From the NCBI GenBank assembly GCA_023432995.1, contig JAEZES010000037.1:1-12997 (forward strand): a DNA stretch of 12,997 bases. The letters are read 5' to 3'. The notes beneath the pieces were generated by a model. That model ran no database searches. It had not been told where the DNA came from and saw only the letters and a list, made by a program, of their open reading frames with translations. Positions 7,391 to 12,997 of this stretch are shown piece after piece; within the stretch, counting starts at the first letter, position 1, and every line of letters begins with the position of its first letter. This DNA is from Pseudomonadota bacterium (GTDB taxonomy: Bacteria > Pseudomonadota > Alphaproteobacteria > Sphingomonadales > Sphingomonadaceae). Both the position numbers and the translations under genes were made by a program.

Positions 7391-8407
7391 TTACCCCCTC
7401 AGCAGCCCCAGCGCGCGGTACGTCGCCCCGAGCGTCGGCCCAGCCATCTCGCGCGCGCGGGCCGCGCCGCGGGCGAGGATCGCGTCAAGCGCCTCGCGAT
7501 CGGCGAGCAGCGCGGTGAAGTGCTCGGTGATCGGGCGCAGCGTCTCGACCAGCAGCTCGCCGAGCGCGGGCTTGAACGCGCCGAAGCCCTGCCCGCCGTA
7601 CGTGCCGAGCACCTCGGCGACCGGCTTGTCGGCCAGCGCCGCATAGATCGTCACCAGGTTGAGCGCCTCGGGCCGGCCTTCGAGCCCTTTCTCCTCGCTC
7701 GGCAGCGGCTCGGGGTCGGTCTTGGCCTTGCGGACCTTCTTCATCACCTCGTCGGGATCGTCGGCGAGGTTGACCCGGCTCATGTCGGACGGGTCGGACT
7801 TGCTCATCTTGGCCGTGCCGTCGCGCAGGCTCATAATCCGCGCCGCGCCCGGCGGGATGATCGGCTCGGGCAGCGTGAACAGCGGCGCGTCCTCGGGGCA
7901 GAAATCGTTGTTGAACTTCTGCGCGATGTCGCGCGCCAGCTCGAGGTGCTGCTTCTGGTCCTCGCCCACCGGCACGTGGGTCGCCTGGTACAGCAGCACG
8001 TCGGCCGCCTGCAGCACCGGGTAGGTGAACAGCGCGACGCTCGCCCCCTCGCGGTTCTTGCCCGACTTGTCCTTGAACTGGGTCATCCGGTTGAGCCAGC
8101 CCATCCGCGCGGTGCCGTTGAGCAGCCACTGCAGCTCGGCGTGCGCGGGGACCTGCGCCTGGTTGAACAGGATCGAGCGCTCGGGATCGATGCCGCAGGC
8201 GACCAGCGCGGCGGCCATCTCGAGGGTGGCGGAGCGCAGTTCCGCCGGGTCGTGCGGCATCGAGATCGCGTGCAGGTCGGCGAGGAAGAACAGGCATTGG
8301 CTGCCCTCGGCCATCGCATCCTGCATCCGCACCCAGTTGCGGATCGCGCCGAGGTAGTTGCCGAGGTGAAGGGAGCCGGTGGGCTGGATGCCGGAAACGA
8401 CACGCAT
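7391..8407 (-). CDS. trpS: tryptophanyl-tRNA synthetase
   Basis: A class I aminoacyl-tRNA synthetase that charges tRNA-Trp with tryptophan in the cytoplasm. The HIGH-type signature is at the N-terminus (GIQPTGSLHLGNYLGA, 6-21) and the KMSKS loop is at 200-204 (TAKMSKSDPSD). Other family marks are FLADLHAIS at 41-49, ADVLLYQATHVPVGEDQKQH at 135-154 and the region around 275-285. The length of 338 residues is normal. The start ATG 8407 is preceded by AGAGG at six-base spacing. It follows murJ on the same strand after 188 bases that contain only GC-rich imperfect hairpins, so it may have its own promoter. No tryptophan leader peptide or T-box is visible. Confidence 0.97.
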   Translation of the reverse strand: MRVVSGIQPTGSLHLGNYLGAIRNWVRMQDAMAEGSQCLFFLADLHAISMPHDPAELRSATLEMAAALVACGIDPERSILFNQAQVPAHAELQWLLNGTARMGWLNRMTQFKDKSGKNREGASVALFTYPVLQAADVLLYQATHVPVGEDQKQHLELARDIAQKFNNDFCPEDAPLFTLPEPIIPPGAARIMSLRDGTAKMSKSDPSDMSRVNLADDPDEVMKKVRKAKTDPEPLPSEEKGLEGRPEALNLVTIYAALADKPVAEVLGTYGGQGFGAFKPALGELLVETLRPITEHFTALLADREALDAILARGAARAREMAGPTLGATYRALGLLRG

Positions 8408-8595
8408 AAGTGGCCTCTGTTCGAAACGGGAAAGGGTAGGTCGCCCGAAAGCCCGGGCGCGGCGCTCAGTTCAAAGCGCGACCGGCCATCGCCAGGCCGC
8501 CCGGCCGCGCGCCCGCAGGCGAGGCGTCTTACGCAGGAGGGGATCCGAGCGGTTCATGGCGGCGCGAATATCACAATATCCGGCGCGCGAAAGCC

Positions 8596-10185
8596 CTATG
8601 CCGGCGGACCGGCCTGGTCCGCGGCACGACGGCGCCGCAGCAGAGCCAGGCGCTCGCGGTCGACCGCCCCGATCGCGTAGGCGACGCCGAAATAGACCGC
8701 CCCCGCGCCGCCCACGAGCACCGCCAGCGCGAACAGCCGGGCGAACACCCCGGCCGCATAATATGGCGCCAGCAGCTCGCGCGCGTACCACAGCGCCGCG
8801 CCCATCGCCGCCGCCGCGACCAGCTGCCGGGCGATCCGCAGCAGCAGGGCGCCGGGCACACGGTAATAGCCGCGCGCGGCGAGGACGACGTACAGGTAGG
8901 CGGCGTTGAGCCAGGCGCCGATGGCGCTCGCCGCCGCTACGCCGACCACGCCGAACCGCTGCAGGAACGCCGCGTTGAAGGCCACGAACACGGTGAGCGC
9001 GGCGAACGCCGCGTAGACCGGCGTGCGCGTGTCGGCCCGCGCATAGAAGTTCGGCACCAGCACCTTGACCAGCACGTAGGCGGGCAGGCCGGCGACCAGC
9101 GCCGTGAGCACCGCACCGGTGGTGGCGGCGTCGGCCAGCACGAACCGGCCGCCCTGGAAGATCATCGTCACGAACGGCACGCCGCAGATCGCCAGCGCGA
9201 TCGTCGCCGGCAGGGTCAGCAGCATCGCCAGCTCGATCGCGTCGCTCTGCACCCGGTCGGCGCCTTCGCGGTTCGCGCCGCCGACGAACTTCGACAGCGT
9301 CGGCAGGATCGCGGTCGACAGCGCGATGCCGATGATCCCGAGCGGCAGCTGGTTCAGCCGGTCGGCGTAGTTCATGTAGCTGACGGCGCCGGTCTCGAGC
9401 TGGTTGAGGAAGTACAGCTGCAGCAAGGTGTTGATCTGGTACGCGCCGCCGCCGATCGCCGCCGGCAGGGCGATGATGCCGAGCCGCTTGACCTCCGGCG
9501 TCAGGCGCGGGCGCAGCAGCTGCGGGCGGAAGCCTTCGACCCGCACCCAGCCGTAGAGCCACAAGAGCTGCACCACGCCCGCCGCGGTCACCGCCCAGGC
9601 GAGGAGGTAGCCGGCCTGCTCGATCGTTGCCCCGGCGTCGATCCACCGCTCGCCGACCAGCAGCGCGGCAATCAGCACCAGGTTGAGGATGATCGGGAAG
9701 CTCGCCCCCGGGGCAAAGCGCGAGACCGAATTGAGCATCCCCGTGAACAGCGTGACCAGGCTGACGAGGACGATGTAGGGGAACATGATCCGCGCGAAGT
9801 CAACTGACAGGCCCAGCTCGTCGGGGTCGGCCGGCTTGTCGGCCAGCAGCCAGATCACGCCGGGCATGGCCAGTTCGAACAGCGCCGCCAGGCCGATCAG
9901 CACCGGCAGGAACACCGACAGTACGTCGGCGCTGAACGAACGGGCGGACTCGATCCCGCCTTCTCCGTGCAGGCGCTTGGAGAACATCGGCACGAACGCC
10001 GCAGAGAACGCGCCCTCGGCGAACAGCCGGCGGAACACGTTGGGAATGATGAAGCCCTGAAACCAGGCGTCGGTCACCGCGTTCGCGCCGAGCACGCGCG
10101 CGAAGATCATCTCGCGGGCCATGCCGGCGATGCGGCTGACCAGGGTCAGCCCGCCGATCGTGCTGACGTGCCTGACGAGGCTCAC
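8596..10185 (-). CDS. murJ: lipid II flippase MurJ (MviN)
   Basis: An inner-membrane protein of 529 residues with about 14 hydrophobic helices that moves lipid II across the membrane for peptidoglycan synthesis (MOP superfamily). The N-terminus aligns without gaps to E. coli MurJ: Arg18, Arg24, Asp39, Arg52-Arg53 and Glu57 (RRLFAEGAF) are all kept, as is the central Arg276 in YADRLNQLPLG, matching E. coli Arg270. The position of E. coli Glu273 is Gln279 here. The C-terminal tail is short and very basic (LLRRRRAADQ, 515-524). The start is GTG 10185, chosen because a strong GGAGGG lies eight bases upstream and the first residues match the family. It sits 28 bases behind secB and is probably co-transcribed with it. 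Confidence 0.96.
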   Translation of the reverse strand: MSLVRHVSTIGGLTLVSRIAGMAREMIFARVLGANAVTDAWFQGFIIPNVFRRLFAEGAFSAAFVPMFSKRLHGEGGIESARSFSADVLSVFLPVLIGLAALFELAMPGVIWLLADKPADPDELGLSVDFARIMFPYIVLVSLVTLFTGMLNSVSRFAPGASFPIILNLVLIAALLVGERWIDAGATIEQAGYLLAWAVTAAGVVQLLWLYGWVRVEGFRPQLLRPRLTPEVKRLGIIALPAAIGGGAYQINTLLQLYFLNQLETGAVSYMNYADRLNQLPLGIIGIALSTAILPTLSKFVGGANREGADRVQSDAIELAMLLTLPATIALAICGVPFVTMIFQGGRFVLADAATTGAVLTALVAGLPAYVLVKVLVPNFYARADTRTPVYAAFAALTVFVAFNAAFLQRFGVVGVAAASAIGAWLNAAYLYVVLAARGYYRVPGALLLRIARQLVAAAAMGAALWYARELLAPYYAAGVFARLFALAVLVGGAGAVYFGVAYAIGAVDRERLALLRRRRAADQAGPPA

Positions 10186-10193
10186 GCGGCGTT

Positions 10194-10199
10194 CCCTCC
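10194..10199 (-). promoter_or_regulatory. ribosome binding site fixing the GTG start of murJ
   Basis: GGAGGG on the - strand, eight bases ahead of GTG 10185, within the 28-base gap after secB. It supports independent, strong initiation of murJ. Confidence 0.7.
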
Positions 10200-10213
10200 G
10201 CGCCGCTCCGGCG

Positions 10214-10738
10214 TCAGGCGTCGCCCGCGGGCGCCCCCGGCTGGGCGGGCTCGGCCTGCCGCTGCTGGAGCTGCTGGAGGTAGATGCCGTTGAAGTCGAT
10301 CGGGTCGAGCAGCAGCGGCGCGAACCCGGCGTCGCGCACGGCGTCGCCGATCACCCGGCGGGCGAACGGGAACAGGATCCGCGGCGCTTCCGCGTAAGTG
10401 AACGCGTGCTTGTGCTCCTCGGACATGTTGCGCATGCCGACGAGCCCGCAATACGACAGCTCGACGATGTAGACCGTGCCCTGCGTGGCCTTGGCGTTGA
10501 CCGCGATCTTGAGCTCGATCTCGCTCACTTCCTCGTTGATCTTGCGCGCGCTGATGTTGAACTGCACGTCGAGCTGCGGCTGCTCGTTCCACTGGAAGCT
10601 TTCCGGCGCCCGCGGGTTCTCGACCGAGAGATCCTTGACGTACTGCTGGAGGATCCCGGCGATCGGCTGGGTGTCGGCGCCGTTGCCGCCCGAGGGGTCG
10701 GCATCGAGGTTGGTGAGGACGTCGCCTTCTTCGGCCAT
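10214..10738 (-). CDS. secB: protein-export chaperone SecB
   Basis: A cytoplasmic homotetramer that keeps precursor proteins unfolded and hands them to SecA at the Sec translocon. Conserved features include LQQYVKDLSVENPRAP at 30-45, the beta-sheet region with VQFNISARKINEE at 58-70, ILFPFARRVIGDAVRDAGFA at 121-140 and LLLDPIDFNGIYLQQLQQR at 142-160. At 174 residues it is about 20 longer than the E. coli protein; the extra length is an acidic, Gly-rich N-terminus (1-24) and a Pro/Ala tail (161-174). The start ATG 10738 has a weak AAGAAG upstream. It is transcribed away from the TimA-type gene across 234 bases, and leads into murJ. Confidence 0.96.
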   Translation of the reverse strand: MAEEGDVLTNLDADPSGGNGADTQPIAGILQQYVKDLSVENPRAPESFQWNEQPQLDVQFNISARKINEEVSEIELKIAVNAKATQGTVYIVELSYCGLVGMRNMSEEHKHAFTYAEAPRILFPFARRVIGDAVRDAGFAPLLLDPIDFNGIYLQQLQQRQAEPAQPGAPAGDA

Positions 10739-10972
10739 TGGTTACTTCTTTCGGATAAGGAGCGGTCTAAAGTGTGGCCCGCGCGCTAGCACCGCCATGG
10801 CGTTGCCGCAACGGGCGCGCCAAAAAGCGCAGATTCCGAGGAGCGGAGCAGTGGGAAAGGCGTTGTTCATTTGTAATCGGCACCTATTTGATGCACGATT
10901 GCAGTGTAGCCGGTGCAGCGATCCCGCCTGGGGCGGCGCCGCAGCGGCGAAGTTGACCGGAAAACAGCGCAA
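10739..10972. other. divergent intergenic region between secB and the TimA gene
   Basis: This 234-base gap should hold the promoters of both flanking units. On the + strand TTGTTC at 10863-10868 followed 16 bases later by TATTTG is a weak candidate for the timA side. On the - strand TTGCGG and TAGCGC with 17 bases between them (about 10787-10815) is a weak candidate for secB. No hairpin, operator or convincing small gene was seen. The right half is less GC-rich than the genes around it. Confidence 0.35.
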
Positions 10973-11632
10973 GTGATCATTGAAATCGTCATCCTGGCCC
11001 TGATCGCCGCCTTTCTCGGGCTCAGGCTCTATTCGGTGCTCGGCCGCCGCGCCGAGCACGAGGAAGAGCCCGTGCCGACTCGGTTCGAGCGGGGGGAAGG
11101 GGCCGTCGCGCCGCGCCCGGCCGCACCCGTGCCCGCGCCCGAGACGCCGCGGGCGAGCCGCGACCTGGCCGGTTTCGCTCCGGACATCGAACAGGGCCTG
11201 CGCGACATCAGCGTCGCCGACCGCCGTTTCGACCTGCTGACTTTCCTCGAAGGCGCCAAGGCCGCCTACGCGATGATCCTCGAGGCCTTCTGGCGCGGCG
11301 ACAAGGACGAGCTCAGGCAGCTGTGCGACGATGACGTCTACCAGAGCTTCGCCGCGGCGATCGACGCGCGCGCGGCGGCCGGCGAAACGCTCGACCACCG
11401 GCTGATCCGGATCGAGGATACCACGGTGGAGGCAGCGAGCCTCGAGGGCCGGACCGCGCGCATCGCGGTGCGCTTCCTCGCCGACATCGCCGCGGTCACG
11501 CGCGACAAGGACGGTCATGTCGTCGCCGGCTCGCTCGACGATGCGGTCGAGAGCCGCGACGTCTGGACTTTCTCCCGCGACGTGGCCAGCGCCGCGCCCG
11601 ACTGGGTGCTCGACGAGACCGACGAAGGCTGA
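10973..11632 (+). CDS. timA: Tim44/TimA family inner-membrane adaptor
   Basis: A 219-residue protein with an N-terminal membrane helix (about 2-18, IIEIVILALIAAFLGLRLY), a variable Pro/Ala/Glu linker (about 25-65) and a Tim44-like domain (about 70-216). Domain marks are DRRFDLLTFLEGAKAAYAMI at 83-102, EAFWRGDKDEL at 104-114, and ESRDVWTFSRDV with PDWVLDET near the end. Tim44 is the mitochondrial import-motor adaptor; TimA, described in Caulobacter, is its alphaproteobacterial relative, whose function is not settled. The start is GTG 10973, with GGAAAA eight bases before; it gives the usual M-x-x-E-I-V N-terminus, while the frame is open upstream to GTG 10913. It is first in an apparent operon with mltA and the smr gene, seven bases apart, and faces secB. 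Confidence 0.88.
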   Translation: MIIEIVILALIAAFLGLRLYSVLGRRAEHEEEPVPTRFERGEGAVAPRPAAPVPAPETPRASRDLAGFAPDIEQGLRDISVADRRFDLLTFLEGAKAAYAMILEAFWRGDKDELRQLCDDDVYQSFAAAIDARAAAGETLDHRLIRIEDTTVEAASLEGRTARIAVRFLADIAAVTRDKDGHVVAGSLDDAVESRDVWTFSRDVASAAPDWVLDETDEG

Positions 11633-11639
11633 GCCCGCT

Positions 11640-12836
11640 GTGCGGGGGCGTCGCGCCGGATACGCCTGCGCGATGGCCCTGGCACTGCTCGCCAGTTGCC
11701 GCGCAATTCCGCCGGGCGAACGGCCCACGCCCGCGCCGACCCCTCTCCCGACCCCGCCAACCGCACTCCTCGCCGGTGTCCGCGCCGGTCCTGCGATCGC
11801 CTCGCTCGGGCTGGCGCTGGGCGATGCCGCGGCGGCGCTCGCGTCGTTCGGCGAGAGCTGTCCGCGCCTGCTGCGGAGGACCGACGCCAGCGGGCTGACG
11901 CGCGCCGAGGACTGGCAGCCGGCCTGTGCCGCCGCGGCGAGCTGGCCGCGGACCGACGCCGCGAGGTTCTTCGCAAGCCATTTCGAGACCGCGGTGATCG
12001 GCGAGGGCACGACCCACGTCACCGGCTACTACGAGCCGGAGATCGCCGGCTCGCGCACGCGCCGCCCGGGCTTCGAGGTGCCCGTCTACCGCTTGCCGCC
12101 GGACCTCGTCCGCGCCTGGCCGGCCGAGACTCCGCCCGAGCAGCGCACCGGCCGCGCCCCGCTCGGCCGCTACGACGAGCAGGGCCGCTTCGTGCCGTAC
12201 TACGACCGCGCGCAGATCGAGGACGGGGCGCTCGCCGGGCGCGGGCTGGAGATCGCCTGGGCGGCCGACCCGGTCGAGTTCTTCTTCCTGCAGATCCAGG
12301 GCTCGGGCCGCCTGGTGACCCCCGAGGGCGAGGTGATCCGGATCGGCTACGCCGGCCAGAACGGCCGTGACTATGTCACGATCGGCGCGGTCATGCGCGA
12401 GCGCGGTCTGCTCGGCAGCGGACCCGGGCAGTACCCGACCTCGATGCAGGGCATCATGCAGTACTTGCGCGACCACCCGGCGGAAGGCCGCGAGCTGATG
12501 CGGCAGAACCTCTCCTGGGTGTTCTTTCGCGAGCTGACCGGCGACGGTCCGCTCGGCGCGCTCGAGGTCCCGGTACGGCGCGAGAGCTCGGTCGCGGCGG
12601 ACCCGGCGTACACTCCGCTCGGCGCGCCGGTGTGGCTGTCGACCGACCGGCGCGAGGTCAACGGGCTGTGGGTCGCCCAGGACACCGGCGGCGCGATCAA
12701 GGGCGCCAACCGGTTCGATTCGTTCTGGGGCGCCGGCGCCGAGGCGCGCGCGATCGCCGGCGGGATGAGCGCGCGCGGGCAGGCGCTGGTGCTGCTGCCC
12801 AAAGGAACGGTCGCCCGGCTGAACGGCCAAAGGTGA
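11640..12836 (+). CDS. mltA: membrane-bound lytic murein transglycosylase A
   Basis: A lipoprotein that cleaves the glycan strands of peptidoglycan between MurNAc and GlcNAc, forming 1,6-anhydro ends. Start GTG 11640 gives a compact signal peptide (RGRRAG n-region, then AMALALLASC) with lipidated Cys20; the frame is open further upstream, but that part only overlaps timA. A Pro-rich linker (24-41) leads to the MltA domain, marked by FETAVIGEGTTHVTGYYEPE at 115-134, RFVPYYDRAQIEDGAL at 183-198, FFFLQIQGSGRL at 214-225 and RIGYAGQNGRDY at 234-245. The 3D domain follows, with AQDTGGAIKGANRFDSFWG at 346-364; Asp348 or Asp360 should be the catalytic acid equivalent to E. coli Asp308. At 398 residues it is slightly longer than the E. 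coli protein. It lies in a tight operon between timA and smr. Confidence 0.94.
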   Translation: MRGRRAGYACAMALALLASCRAIPPGERPTPAPTPLPTPPTALLAGVRAGPAIASLGLALGDAAAALASFGESCPRLLRRTDASGLTRAEDWQPACAAAASWPRTDAARFFASHFETAVIGEGTTHVTGYYEPEIAGSRTRRPGFEVPVYRLPPDLVRAWPAETPPEQRTGRAPLGRYDEQGRFVPYYDRAQIEDGALAGRGLEIAWAADPVEFFFLQIQGSGRLVTPEGEVIRIGYAGQNGRDYVTIGAVMRERGLLGSGPGQYPTSMQGIMQYLRDHPAEGRELMRQNLSWVFFRELTGDGPLGALEVPVRRESSVAADPAYTPLGAPVWLSTDRREVNGLWVAQDTGGAIKGANRFDSFWGAGAEARAIAGGMSARGQALVLLPKGTVARLNGQR

Positions 12837-12843
12837 CAGGGCG

Positions 12844-12997
12844 ATGAGGCCTCCACGGGGGCTGAGCGCGGCCGAGGCGGCGCTGTGGGCGCGACTGGCG
12901 GCGACCGTGACCCCCATGCATTCCCAGGCTCCTCCCCTGCAAGGGGAGGTGGCGCCGCGAAGCGGCGACGGAGGGGTATCCCCGCCGGCGGCGGCCC
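12844..12997 (+). CDS. Smr/MutS-family protein, N-terminal part (cut by window edge)
   Basis: ATG 12844 follows mltA by seven bases with AGGTGA seven bases upstream. The visible 51 residues start RPPRGLSAAEAALWARLAAT (2-21), matching the N-terminal helix typical of sphingomonad Smr-domain proteins, which sit after mltA in such genomes. The Smr nuclease domain itself would lie beyond the window, so the call rests on this helix and gene order. From residue 29 the frame runs through a palindromic repeat (PLQGEVAPRSGDGGVSPP, 31-48) and stays open to the edge. Whether the gene stays in frame after that cannot be seen; it could also be broken there. Confidence 0.65.
   Translation, partial: MRPPRGLSAAEAALWARLAATVTPMHSQAPPLQGEVAPRSGDGGVSPPAAA
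12929..12985. repeat. palindromic dispersed-repeat-like element inside the smr gene
   Basis: Consecutive hairpins: CCTCCCCT/AGGGGAGG (12931-12938 and 12942-12949, loop GCA), CGCCGC/GCGGCG (12953-12958 and 12962-12967, loop GAA), and GGGG/CCCC around TAT (12973-12983). The order 'GGGGAGGTGGC - small palindrome - GACGGAGGGGT' matches a palindromic element I recall as widely scattered in intergenic DNA of sphingomonads and other alphaproteobacteria. The first stem is shared with the hairpin at 7352-7383. Confidence 0.7.

Noticed and set aside
5937..7646. Open frame of 569 codons antisense to the propeller gene and the end of trpS
   Set aside because: Covers two recognised genes and the hairpin between them; composition typical of a shadow frame.
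8471..8557. Possible 28-residue basic peptide between murJ and trpS (- strand)
   Set aside because: Starts at an ATG but has no ribosome binding site, and its Arg-rich makeup fits random GC-rich sequence.
8408..8595. GC-rich imperfect hairpins and a repeated AATATC downstream of murJ
   Set aside because: Stems are short with loops and mismatches and no T-run; the AATATC pair is only six bases, so neither is supported as a site.
7334..8680. Open frame of 448 codons antisense to trpS
   Set aside because: trpS motifs on the - strand are decisive; the antisense product has shadow composition.
11517..11639. Upstream ATG giving mltA 41 extra residues
   Set aside because: That extension overlaps timA, reads as a shadow frame, and would place the lipoprotein signal peptide inside the protein; GTG 11640 gives a proper signal peptide.
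11496..12917. Open frame of 473 codons antisense to mltA
   Set aside because: MltA and its lipobox are clear on the + strand; the antisense frame has no start context or recognisable domain.

Overview
The window looks like core chromosome of a high-GC alphaproteobacterium, most probably of the order Sphingomonadales. The basis is strong G/C third-position bias in every gene, the order (ubiB?)-coaBC-dut, secB divergent from a TimA/Tim44-type adaptor, and an mltA-smr pair behind it. The order-level assignment is inferred from gene order and protein style; I cannot name a genus. There is no tRNA, rRNA, insertion sequence, CRISPR array or phage gene, and no gene-free stretch longer than about 240 bases.

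Left block (1-2383, + strand): the C-terminal tail of a membrane protein, probably UbiB; then a bifunctional CoaBC (coenzyme A synthesis) with an unusually long acidic linker; then dUTPase, overlapping coaBC by 8 bases. The dut gene converges on the next block with a gap of only 30 bases.

Middle block (2414-10738, all - strand, read right to left): secB (export chaperone), murJ (lipid II flippase), trpS (tryptophanyl-tRNA synthetase), a secreted beta-propeller protein with an N-terminal lectin-like beta-sandwich domain, a DUF4136 lipoprotein, and a membrane-anchored GGDEF-EAL protein for cyclic-di-GMP turnover. secB and murJ form a tight pair. A hairpin separates trpS from the propeller gene, which has its own LacI-type palindrome in the leader. 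A perfect 11-bp hairpin ends the DUF4136 unit.

Right block (10973-12997, + strand): timA (Tim44-like inner-membrane adaptor), mltA (lytic transglycosylase lipoprotein) and the start of an Smr-domain gene, each separated by only 7 bases, so very likely one operon. It diverges from secB across 234 bases. The Smr gene is cut by the window edge and carries a palindromic dispersed-repeat-like element read in frame.

Taken together this is mostly housekeeping: cofactor and nucleotide metabolism, protein targeting, and peptidoglycan precursor export and remodelling. I do not see a whole new system. The points most worth a second look are the in-frame palindromic element in the Smr gene, the LacI-type site upstream of the orphan propeller gene, the CoaBC linker, and the secB/timA divergent arrangement.
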